This document shows positions 21,735 to 31,687 of a stretch of 64,000 nt of DNA, one piece after another; positions within the stretch are counted from its first letter, which is position 1; every line of letters begins with the position of its first letter. Below the pieces are notes generated by a model. That model worked only from the letters and a program-made list of their open reading frames with translations. It was not told the DNA's origin and did not search any database. The stretch covers positions 496,001 through 560,000 of the forward strand of contig VUYT01000004.1 of assembly GCA_008802785.1 (NCBI GenBank). The letters run 5' to 3'. This DNA comes from Symmetrospora coprosmae. Taxonomy: Eukaryota > Basidiomycota > Cystobasidiomycetes > Symmetrosporaceae. The position numbers were made by a program, and so were the translations under genes.

Positions 21735-24220
21735 CTAGTTGGTCTCGACGAGCTCGCGCGACGTGCGGATGATGTCCTGGACCGAGAGGCGCTTCTCCCT
21801 GCTGCTGAGCTTGAGGCCGAGCATGTCGCCGATGACATCGCATGCAATGAGCACACGGTCAATGTCCTCCTTCGTGTGCGCGGCGCTGACGCAAAAGCGG
21901 ACGCGCGACGAGACGAGCGGGGTGGCCGGGTACGCGACGACGACCGTCACGATATTGAACTTTTCGAGCATGAGCCGCGAGAAGGCGCCCATCTTGCCTG
22001 GGGAGAACATGAGCAGCGGGACAATGGGTGAGTCGCGGTGGCCGTAGACGATGAAGCCGAGCTGCGTGCATGAATACGGGCTGTGAGCGAATGCTGCATG
22101 TACGCAGGTGCATAAAGGCGACTCACCTTTCGCAAACCCGTACTGAGGTAGCGCGAGTTGAATGCCAAGCGCCGCAACCGCTCAAGTCCCTCTGAGCCGT
22201 CGAGCATGCGCGGCGTGACATACTTCTGCAGCCCCGGAACGACCTCGAGCGCTTCCCGGCCCATGATGCTGACAAGTGCCGAGATGATCTGCATGAGCAC
22301 TGCAGGGGAATGTGCCTCGCCGTACACGTTCGAGTGGTTCTGCTTGCGCAGGTCCGAGATGAGCGCATGGCTGCCGCCGATGTACCCGCCCGACGCGCCG
22401 AAGGATTTCGTCAGAGTCCCCATCATGATGTCGATTGTATTGGGATCAATGCCGAAGTAGTCGCAGACACCGCGTCCGCGAGGTCCCAGAGCACCGATAG
22501 AGTGAGCCTCGTCCACGTAAAGGTAGAACTGTAGAGGCGAATCAGTATGTAATTCATAAAAGTGATTGCCGACGGACAGACCGGACCCACCTTGTACATG
22601 TTCTTGAGCTCCATGATCTTTGGCAGGTCGACGAGTGTGCCTTCCATCGAGTACAGGCCCTCAACGATGAGGAGAATCTTCTTCCATGGGCGGTGGGTGC
22701 GCGGCTGGCCCTGCGAGATACTCTCGCGGAGCAGGTTCTCGAGGTCTGCCATGTCGTTGTGCTTGTACTGTCGGACGACCGCGCCCGAGAGGCGGACGCC
22801 GAACCGGATGCTGGCATGGTTGAGCTCGTCCGAGATGACGAGGCACCCTTTGCTGACGAGGGTGGGGAGGGTCGCAGAGTTGGTCGCGAAGCCCTGCGAG
22901 ATGAGCATGGCGTCCTCGACGCCCAGGAAGCGCGCAATGAGGCGCTCCGTGTAGACGTGCAGGTCAAGCGTGCCCGCGTCGAGCCGGTTGCCCATGGCGG
23001 ACACGCCGTACAGCTTGATGGCCTCCTCGACCGCGTCGGCGCACCCGCCTTTCGACTGGTTGAACCCGAGATAATTGTACGAGCTGATGTTGAGCGCCTG
23101 GGTCGTCAGGCCCGTGAAGCGGAAGGTGGCATAGTGGTCCGTTGAAACGCGGTCCAGGCAGGTGATGGTCCGGCCAGCGACGCCCGTCACTGGCCGAGCA
23201 AACAGGTCCTCGATGCGGGCCTTGAGGCGCCGAGTATAGAACGAGTCAAAGTCCGAGTTGAGTGCAGCGTAGCCCTATCGCACGCATGACGATATGTCAG
23301 CAGACACGCGACAGTGCTTGCTCGCAAGTGCTGGCGGAACTCACGTTGTGCGGCATCAAGTAGTGATAGCTCTTGCGGTGAGTGCGCTTTCCGACAAAGT
23401 CGCGGAGGTGTCCGACAATGATGAGCATGAGGTACGAGATATAGGTGGTGAGGTAGGTAATGTAGTGAGGTTCTTCAATCTCCTCCTGTCCGACGCCGGT
23501 CGACTGCCTGTATTGGCTCTTGTACTCGTACTTTTCGTTGCTGTACCCAAACTCTGCGTGCAGGGTAGCGTAGGGATCGTGCACAAGTACAGGTGGAACG
23601 TATGACGGGTCTGCGTCAAAGTGGCGGTCGGGGATGAGCTGGCGGTTTGGGCTGCGTTTGGGCGGGTGCTTGCTGAGGTTGCGCTCTGCGCTCTCCTCGG
23701 TGAAGGCGAGGCCAAAGTCGTTCGAGTAGACGACGGGGCTGTCACCTTTGATGCTGCTGTAGCTGCTGCTGATGGACGACGCGACGGTCGAGAGGGATGC
23801 GCCTCTGCTCCGAGCGCGCCTCCGCAGGCTCCCAAAAAAGCCGCTCCCGCTAGTGCTGCCGCTGCTGCTGCTGCCATTGCTGAGGATGCTGCTGCCGCCG
23901 GACGACGAGGACGCGGACGAGACAGAGGACATTGTGTAGATGCTGTCCTTGTCGTCCGAGTACGTCCTGGCCTTTGCAGTGAGCGAGGCAGCGTCCCTGG
24001 CGGCCAGGGCGCTCAGGTAGGCCTGGGCGTGGCTCGACGCTGGACTGCCAGACATGGACGTTCCTGCGAGCTTTGAGGGTGTTGGGAACTTCTTTGTGAA
24101 GGGGTTTGATACGTTCCCGAACGGCGACTGTGGTCTGCCGGTGCCACTATCCGTCACTCCTCCTGCAGCGTTGTTGACTGAATTCGAAGAACTTGAACGT
24201 CGGCTGCCGAACAGGGGCAT
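21735..24220 (-). CDS. LCB2: Serine palmitoyltransferase subunit 2
   Basis: Four exons (24220-23345, 23274-22591, 22528-22127, 22061-21735) encode 762 residues. LCB2 is the catalytic PLP-binding subunit that condenses serine with palmitoyl-CoA, the first step of sphingolipid synthesis at the ER. A Ser-rich N-terminal extension of about 200 residues precedes a membrane segment, TYISYLMLIIVGHL. The PLP fold shows NISSYNYLGFNQSKGGCADA, then YGVSAMGNRLDAGTLDLH, SDELNHASIRFGVRLSGA, and the FYLYVDEAHSIGALGPRGRG aspartate. The internal aldimine lysine lies in MGTLTKSFGASGGYIGG. The start is the first in-frame ATG; reading upstream finds only a GTG. Confidence 0.95.
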
Positions 24221-24959
24221 CTGCGTCTGCTTGATGCAGGTTCGATGGTGGGTGCGCGTTGCCTGCCGTGCGTCCTCCTCCAAACAGGGAGCGCCTCCAC
24301 CAGATGATGAGTATACTGCCACTCGTACTGTGTGCCTCTGATCAGCAGCAGCGCTGTGCTAGAGTAGCAAGTATGCCTTGTCTGCGTGGATGTCGCAAAG
24401 GGACCCGTGCGTGCTTTGGAGTTTGGCCTGGGTGGTCGCTCGTCAACGGCGGCGGTCGAGCGGATAAAAACAGGCAGAGGGCGGGCGGGCGCGTCGCAAG
24501 GTCGTCGGGGTGAAGGAGCTCGAGGGGAGGGTTGCTGAAGGGTCGGTCAGAGGGAGGAGCTCCCACTGTGTGAATGTATGTATGCTGCAACAGAAAGGAC
24601 AATGCCTCGCTTGCTGGTTACCCGTCTGTGCGTTGCTTGTCTGTCCATTCCCATCACTGCTGTGGATCTGCTCGTTGCTGACTGGCCCCGCTGACGGTCA
24701 GTTGTCTCTTCGCCACCGAGTCGCCCGTCGCCTGGGGACTCGCCCGCTGCCCGGATCTCCGAGGCTCTATCGCCGAGCCGACCTGCTGGCACTTCTCGGT
24801 CACGTTTGCCGTGAACTGAAGAGCAGTGACGAAGCAAGCGACAGAGACGAAGCAAGCGACAGAGCACAAAGCGAACAAGCAAGCAAGCAGCTCCTCCCCT
24901 TCATCTGACGCGTCCTTCTTTCTCCCTATCTCATCCAATATTGACCACCACCCACAGCC
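24221..24959. promoter_or_regulatory. Divergent promoter region of LCB2 and the thioredoxin-fold gene
   Basis: 739 bases without a recognisable gene. It includes the 18-base duplication at 24828-24863 and a run of CAAG repeats just before the plus-strand gene. A leader intron on either side is possible but not demonstrable by eye. Confidence 0.45.
24828..24863 (+). repeat. Perfect 18-base tandem duplication
   Basis: Two identical copies of GACGAAGCAAGCGACAGA are joined head to tail, then decay into GCACAAAGCGAACAAGCAAGCAAGCAG. It lies about 100 bases upstream of the start at 24960, probably in the 5' untranslated region. Confidence 0.85.
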
Positions 24960-26400
24960 ATGCCCACCACCGTCCCGCCCTCCCTCTACGCGCACCCTGA
25001 CCCGCTCATCTCGCGGCTGCGACTGAATGACTCGCACGGAAAGCCCATCCTCGACCCAGCAGCGTCCACGTCCGAGCTCAGGGACGCGACCGTCGTGGCC
25101 TTCCTCTTTGGCGCTCAGGTAGACCGGGAGAATCAGGAGTATGGCAGAAATCTGTACAAGGTGCGCGATGAGCACAGGCGACGGCGAAGGATTCCACTGG
25201 CAGGCACCACCTGCCGCGACGCGAGCGCCACCGGGCTGACCGCTTTCCGCTTCCACACGCAAACGTCAAACGCAACACACACAGGGCTTGATAGACCTCA
25301 ACAGGCGCTCGCCTCACCGCTTCAAGTGAGCCGGAATCCAGGCGATATGACCTCGCTGGTTGCCCCCGTGTCGTTCAGCAAGTTTACTCTCCCGCTTCCG
25401 CATATCAGGTGCATCTACGTTTCGATAGACCCGAACGAGGAGAGCTATACACGCAGCTGCAATGGCAAGCCCTGGCTGAGCTGCACATGGCACGACGGTT
25501 CAAAGTGAGTTCGGGCAATCCAACGGCTTTTGACGTTGACGATGCTCCTGAGAACCGGACCGGCTGACCCACCGCCGCTTGCAGTCCGGAGAAGAACGCC
25601 ATCAACACGCTTACAGCCTATGGTGAGGCCCTGTCTCCATGCTCGCGTGAGTGAAATGAGAGTGACTGACGGCTCGCACTTGCGCGCCCACACGCAGAGG
25701 AAGAGTTCATCCACGACGAGCTCGACGTCAAGATGGCAGAGTCCGAAGACGCGCTCGCCTTCAACCATCCAGAAGAAGGAAAGGGCACGGCTAGCAAGAG
25801 CAAAGGCAAGAAGAAGGCTTCGCCAGCGTACAAGCGTCCGTACTCGCGCGTCGGCCTCGCGACCAAGTTCGACATGTGCGTTCCCCGTCTCTCCCGTCGC
25901 GATTCAGCGTCACGCACGCACGCACGCGCTGAGCTGAGCTGAGCGCCTCATCTGAACCCGACACGCAGCCTGACCGTCCCCACCCTCGTCGTGTACCACA
26001 TCCCTACTGCAACCGTCCTGTCCCGGAACGCCGACCCGCGCGAGCTGCGCTCCGACAATCTCGACGACACCATTGCCGCCTGGGAGGCTGGCAACCCGTC
26101 GCCCGTCGCGCAGCGCAAGAGCCTCGTCGGCGTCCGCGAGGTCCTCTACCGCATGCGGTGGACGCTCGCGCTCGCCGTGATTGCGCTGGCATTCAACCTT
26201 GCGCGCATCTACGGCGGAGATCAGTTCGAGTGGGTCTCGCGCGCGTTTCGGGATCTCGATCCGTCATATTGACTGACTATCCGCGTGCTCGCAGTATATC
26301 ACCTTTGCTCATGGGCATCTTTACGCCCGGCCTGGCAAAGCAGGAGATGGAGGCTGCTCGCCTGCAGAACTTTGCGGCGGTGGAACCCGACGGCTTCTAG
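24960..26400 (+). CDS. Membrane-anchored thioredoxin-fold protein lacking CxxC
   Basis: Seven exons give a protein of about 280 residues starting MPTTVPPSLYAHPDPLISRL. The segment DATVVAFLFGAQVDRENQEY, then LYKGLIDLNRR and CIYVSIDPNEESYTRS, follows the strand-helix-strand order of nucleoredoxin/tryparedoxin domains; LTVPTLVVYHIPTATVLS corresponds to the cis-proline strand. The position of the redox WCxxC is occupied by FGAQVDREN, so a thiol-disulphide role is unlikely. A Lys-rich insertion (KSKGKKKASP) precedes the last strand. A transmembrane helix near the C-terminus (MRWTLALAVIALAFNLARIY) anchors it. The final exon (ISPLLMGIFTPGLAKQEM...) needs the GTGGGT donor near 26230; reading through instead would end at 26272. 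Confidence 0.68.
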
Positions 26401-26624
26401 ATCTTTCAGAGCTTTCCAGCTATCTGTGTGTCTAGCAATCCTGCATCGTCTAATGGGAATGAGCGAGCAAGTGGCCACGTCCCCTGAGCACGGCAGCGGT
26501 TTGGCTTGTATCCGGAGAATTGCATTGCCTGCCTAACGACTTCGGCCCTGCTAAAGCAAGACAAGAAGGGGCACCCAGGCGTGTCCCAGAGCGAAATAAC
26601 AACGTTGCAAAGGACTGTCCATCC

Positions 26625-27785
26625 CTACAGAGACTCGAGCTGAGCATGGGTGAACAGCCGCAAGACGCAGTCGGGCTGTCAGCTCTGCCATGCTCACGCA
26701 GCCGCACGAAACCGGTATCCCGCAAGGACACGAAACGCACCTGCGTCGCCAGCTCGTCGAGCTCCTTCTTGGACGCCAGGTACTTGCCCTGCGCCTCCTC
26801 GAACTTTGCCTCCCACGTGTCGCGCTCCTGCTCGATCCGCGCGACCTGGCGCTCAAAGTGTTCGGCCTTGACGTCGACTTGGCGGAGTCTGTGCGAGCGG
26901 TACATGATACATGAAGCGCGTCAGCATGTGTGCAGACAGTCAATCCCGCACTGCACATGCCAGCCGCGGATGTGCGAAGTCTGACACGACAGAGAGCATG
27001 GCACGGCCATCCGACGGGAGCCACGTCACGCACTTGTCGGTCGTCTCTCGGAGGTTCTTCTCGGCGTTATCGAGCTCCTCCTCGAGAAGGGCAATCTTTC
27101 GCCCCAGGTTCTCGTTCGTGTCCTTTGTGGCGGACGACTCCTCCTTTGCGCTCTTGTGCTCCTTGAGCGACCCTTCGAGCTTCTCGAGCTCGCCCTCGGC
27201 GTTGCCCAGCTTGTGCTGCAGCGAGGCAATCTCCTGGTCCTTGACCATGCTCTCGTGCTCGAGCTTCTTGAGCTTTGCCTCGGCCGCTTCGGCCCGCTCG
27301 GCGTTGGCGTCCGCCTCGACGCGGAGGGACGCAAGGCGCTGTGGGTCCCGGATGCGCGTATACGCGGCCAGACGCAGTGCGCAGGGGAGTGCAGAGGCAT
27401 CACATCATGGCGTGTTTCCCGTTGGATGCGAAATGTTGGCGCGCATAGAAATGGGCGTCGACGGGGTATGGGGGCGTCCAGCAAGTGGAGCGGGCGCGTA
27501 CAATGGCCAGCCAGGGACAGCGCGCGGCGTGACAGGGGAATGGGAGGACAGCAAGCCGGTCAGCTCGAGACGTTACAGCGTGCAGAGAGACAGGGAACAC
27601 CGCCACCCACCTCTCGAATTCGGTCCTGTGAGATGCGATGCAATGCAGCGCCCGACGACAGCGAGAGGCACCGAGAGCGGGGCGAATGGGCAGGCGGACG
27701 CGGTCAGCAGGCGGGCGACGACACGAGCGGGGTGTCAGCAGGGACACGGGAATCTCGACAGCGCGCACTGCTATGCACGCACCAT
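26625..27785 (-). CDS. TPM1: Tropomyosin (Cdc8/Tpm type)
   Basis: Five exons: 27785-27783 (the ATG alone), 27625-27611 (DRIRE), 27338-27034, 26888-26741 and 26639-26625. They give exactly 161 residues, the length of fission yeast Cdc8 and yeast Tpm2. The whole chain is a heptad coiled coil: RLASLRVEADANAERAEAAE, KLKKLEHESMVKDQEIASLQ, GRKIALLEEELDNAEKNLRE, KAEHFERQVARIEQERDTWE. It binds along actin filaments in cables and the cytokinetic ring. The 3-base first exon is supported by an ATG directly followed by GTGCGT and by phase agreement downstream, but a start at a downstream Met would lose the conserved N-terminal MDRIRE that caps actin binding. Confidence 0.88.
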
Positions 27786-28527
27786 GATGCAAGTGAGGTG
27801 AGGTGGAGGAGCTGCTGTGAGTAGGGAGAGCCTGGGTGACGCGAGAGTTGAGCGGAAGGGAGGGGAAGGGCCTGGCCTGGCCTGTGGACGGCGAAGGGGG
27901 GCGCCAGAAGGGGGAGCGCGTCGCGACCTCAGCCCGGAGATTCCGGGTTGGCTCAGCTCGACATATGGAAGAGGGTAGATACAGAACAAAGCAAGTCTAT
28001 CGCACCACCAAGCTGCCATGCACTGACAGTGTGCGCTGATACGACTCTCGATGGTGGAGCGCGCGCTGTCGGGCCCAGTCGCCTTCTTCCAACTGATGCA
28101 CTCGGCCACGCATAACCTCCCAAGAACACCTGGCTACCGAGTCAAGGATGAGGCCCGAGGCCGTCCTCGCTGTGCCCTTGCACTTGCTACTGACATTGAG
28201 AAAACCGCCTACCCCCGTCCGCCACCGCACTGCGCACGGACCACGCACGACTGACCCTGCCCGGCGTCGCTGGGTGTGACACACCACTTCTCTGATGATG
28301 TTCCTGCCGTCTCATCTCCTGAAACCGCTCTGATGATAGCGCTCCTTGCGGATGTCTTGCAGCGGTCGGGGCTGGACCGCCTTGCCCTTCAACACCCGCG
28401 GTGTCCTCCGAGGACAAAGGCCACCTGTAAAAGCACCTCCGGCCTACCTCCAACTGTGCTCCTGGCCTCCGACCTTGTTCTGGGAACTCAACTTTGGCCC
28501 CTCGACAGGTCCACTAACGTATCTACC
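27786..28527. promoter_or_regulatory. Divergent promoter of tropomyosin and the small unknown gene
   Basis: 742 bases with no credible gene on either strand. The open frames present lack conserved motifs and are fragmented. Confidence 0.4.
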
Positions 28528-29056
28528 ATGACCGGCTCGGCATCAATCACGCTGCCCGCTGTCGGCACGGTGAGACCCTCCGCTGAGCGTGCACCCGGCC
28601 CTCGCTTCACTTCTCTGACGGTGAGTCCTGTTGCCCCGCGTTGTGTAGACTCTCGTTGTCGAGATCAACCGAGCCCTGGTGGATGCTGTGGTCCTATCGT
28701 ACTCGAAGGGGTAGGTGGAGAAGGTGGTGGCCAGCGACACCCACACATGACTTCGCAAGCGCCAGCTGACGCAGACCAATCGAATACCGCACCATAATAG
28801 AAAGAAGGTCCTAGATGACGCGTCAAGGGAAGGCGCGGACTCTGTCAAGCTCAAACTGCTTGGTCTGCCCGTTGGCGACCGAACCATTGAGACAGAGACT
28901 GTCATTTCGGTCAAGTATCTCGCAGAGATTGTGAAGGAGAGCACGGCACATGGCAAGGAGCAGGAGCAGGTGCGAAAGGACGGCAATGACGGGGAGCCCA
29001 TGGCCAAGTCTGCAGATGCTCCTGATGGTGGAGACGCCGACATGTCGGAGGCGTAG
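28528..29056 (+). CDS. Small acidic protein of unknown function
   Basis: Three exons (28528-28569, 28649-28710, 28801-29056) encode about 119 residues. The first two-thirds look folded: TLVVEINRALVDAVVLSYSK, then KVLDDASREGADSVKLKLLG and VGDRTIETETVISVKYLAEI. The tail is hydrophilic and acidic, ending GGDADMSEA. I do not recognise the family. Introns are in phase and have canonical borders, which argues that it is real. It reads toward GLE1, with 224 bases between. Confidence 0.6.
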
Positions 29057-29280
29057 ACCGCTTTGGCTCGGCGCTCTGGCCGCAGTGACTGTGTCTTCTG
29101 ATGGTAACAAAGCAATTGAAGTGAGGTTCAACTGCAGGGCTGCCATCGTTGAGCCCTTGCATGAATGCTTCTTCGCCACTTTGATGTTGGCGAGGTGAGC
29201 GTGTCCGCGACGCTTCCTGCTCTGCCCGCCTTGCTCTTTCTTTGCTTCACCAGTAGTCCGACGACACGCTCCATCCGTCA

Positions 29281-31541
29281 ATGCGCTACTTCTATGAGCC
29301 AACCACGTCCGACACGGAGAGTGAAGGCGGCGCGAGCGTCGCGGGCAGCTCAAGGAGCGCGAGGCTGCTGAGGCCCGTCCCGCAGGATGGCGCCGGCAGC
29401 AGGGACAAGGGGAAAGGGAAAGCACGGGAGGAGCAGGAGCAGGCTGCAGTTGGGAGTAGCAGTGGCAGTGGCAGCAAGAGCAAGGGCAAGCAGAGGTGAG
29501 GGACGTGCGTGATGGCAAGCTTGCAGCATCGCTGAGCCTACCTGTTGATGCCAGAGAACGCCCGGCCTTCGCGCGGAACCGCCTGCTCTCGCCATCCTCG
29601 CCCACGACCTCGTCGAGCTCCTCGAGCGACAGCAACGACAACAGCGACAGCGATAGCGACGATGACGATGCGCCAGACGCCGTGTCTGCGATCCTCAGCA
29701 GCGAAGAAGGGAGCGACAGCGAGGAAGACGAGTTCCCCGTCAACCCAAGCCAGGCTGAGGCACGGAGGTCAGCCCAGCCAGCTTCAACCCTGCAAGGTGC
29801 AGAGCTCGAACTGACGGACTAGGCTAGCACTGCAGACGCCTCAACAAGTATTCCGCGCATCATGACCCGCTGGAAGTCTACCACACAAAGCAGCAGCAGC
29901 GCGCATGGGTGCGTTTGACCACCTCGCGAGGCAGACGCGGAACGCAGCAAGACTGATGCGACGTGGGCCATACTGGTCTGTATTCAGGAACGCGCTCAAG
30001 CAGCCCACCATCGAGATCTAGCAGCCCTGCGGACAATCCGGCTGAACGCATTCGCAAAAGCCCAAGACACGCAGCGGCAGACGGCCGAGGACGAGCTCGA
30101 GCACGTCCGTCTCGTCCTCGAGGACTTTGATCTGCGCCGGCAGCGCGAGGAGGAGCAGGTCGACCGGCAGTTCAAGGAGCGCAACAGCGCGCGCTGGGAT
30201 GAGATTAACCGCGCCATCTCCCGGCTCGAGGATCAAGAGCGCGAAGTGCAGGAGAACAGGCGCAAGCAGGAGGAGGCGGAGCAGAAGGCGCGCAAGCTCC
30301 GCGAGGAGGAGGAGGCGCGCATAGAGCGTGAGAAGCAGGAGAGCGAGAAGCGGCGCGCAGAGGAGGAGAAGGAGAAAGAAAAAGCGCAAGCGGCCCAGCA
30401 AACGGCTGCTGCTGCGGCTGATGAACGCGCAAAGAAGGAGAAGGAGGACAAAGCGAAGGCAGTGCCGACGGCCGTTGCGGCTCCAGCCAGTGCGCCAGGT
30501 ACAGGCCCGCCGAAAGGACCAGCATCCGACAATGCAGGCCAGATCCTAATGGACTCGAAGGCGCAGTTCGAGCGGTGGCATGCCAAAATACAAGAGATCA
30601 AGAGCACCGTGCTCCCTGCGGTGTCTGGCAATCCATCACTCAAGAAGGCGTGCTGGCAGCTTAAGCGCACCCTGTCGACGCGTATCAGCAATGTGTCTGC
30701 ATCGGCTGCCGACATCCAGGCCACGGCGCAAGCCATCCACACCAGCCTTGCGGACGCGAAGCAGAACCCGCAAGCATACCTGTGGTGCCTCAACCTCTTG
30801 AGCAAGAAGATCATCGAGATGGCGGGCAACAACAACGAGCCTGATCTCAGTCCTGTGACGTACGCCCTGGCGCAGGTCGTCGTTGCGCTCTTGTGCGCGG
30901 ATCATGCGGAATTTGCGGACATCTTCATGGCCAGACTGGTCAAGCGGTGTCCCTACGTAGTCCCATTTTACCCAGCGCGAGGACAGGTGGGCCTGCATCT
31001 GGACCCTCCAATCGCCAGCGGACTCTGCTTACATGAACTTCACTCGTGCTTCTCTCGCCAGACACCCGTCCCAGAATACAACAAGCTCATCGGGCGGAAA
31101 GAGTCGGAGCAGAACGTCAACTACCGCCAGCGGATGAGCGGGATTGTTTCACTGTACGCGGCGATTGTCCAGACGGCACCGACGACCGTTCCCCACCTAA
31201 CCGCTCCAGCACCGCGGACGGAGCAGCTGGTCCCTGCGTATTTCCGGCCGGAAGGCGGCTGGCGCTGGCTCTCGCTCATTCTGCGCGCGCCGCTCCCGCT
31301 GCTCGACACGACGCCCCTCCTCATCCACACCTTCCTCCGCATGGCCGCCGAGCGCTTTCACCAGCTGTTCGGCAGGCAGTTCATCAAGCTCCTGCAGGCC
31401 CTTGTGGAACAGGGCCTTGATGCAAAGCTCATCAAGTGGAATGAGGGCGTGCAAGGAGATCTGAGCAAGATTCGTCTCATGATCCAGGACTGGATGGACA
31501 CTGGGCGCATCAAGGGGGCGGAAGGCAGGGTGCCCACATGA
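29281..31541 (+). CDS. GLE1: Nucleoporin GLE1, mRNA export factor
   Basis: Five exons (29281-29495, 29555-29767, 29836-29908, 29988-30986, 31062-31541) encode 659 residues. GLE1 with inositol hexakisphosphate activates the DEAD-box ATPase Dbp5 on the cytoplasmic face of the nuclear pore to release exported mRNA. The N-terminus is acidic and Ser-rich (DSNDNSDSDSDDDDAPDA). A long charged coiled coil follows (RRQREEEQVDRQFKERN, then ENRRKQEEAEQKARKLREEE). The C-terminal GLE1 domain begins near AQFERWHAKIQEIKSTVLPA, with YLWCLNLLSKKIIEMAG, FMARLVKRCPYVVPFY, RMSGIVSLYAAIVQT and GWRWLSLILRAPLPLLDTTP. The last intron (30987-31061) is 75 bases and open in frame. Confidence 0.92.
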
Positions 31542-31687
31542 AAGCAGGTCTAGCAGAGGATGTCTTGACGCGGCGCGATTTCATCTATCCGTGGTGCAAC
31601 AGTCGTTGTTGTGACAACATCAGGAACGATAGCAATATCTGGCGGAGGCCTACGCTTGACGCAGAGCATCCAGTCGGCGCATCTCGC

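Noticed and set aside
24221-24959. Possible small gene in the LCB2 upstream region
   Set aside because: Open frames there are short, cross the tandem duplication and have no recognisable sequence; more likely promoter and leader.
28823-29743. A 306-codon minus-strand open frame opposite the small gene and GLE1 exon 1
   Set aside because: Overlaps two spliced plus-strand genes and lacks any family motif.
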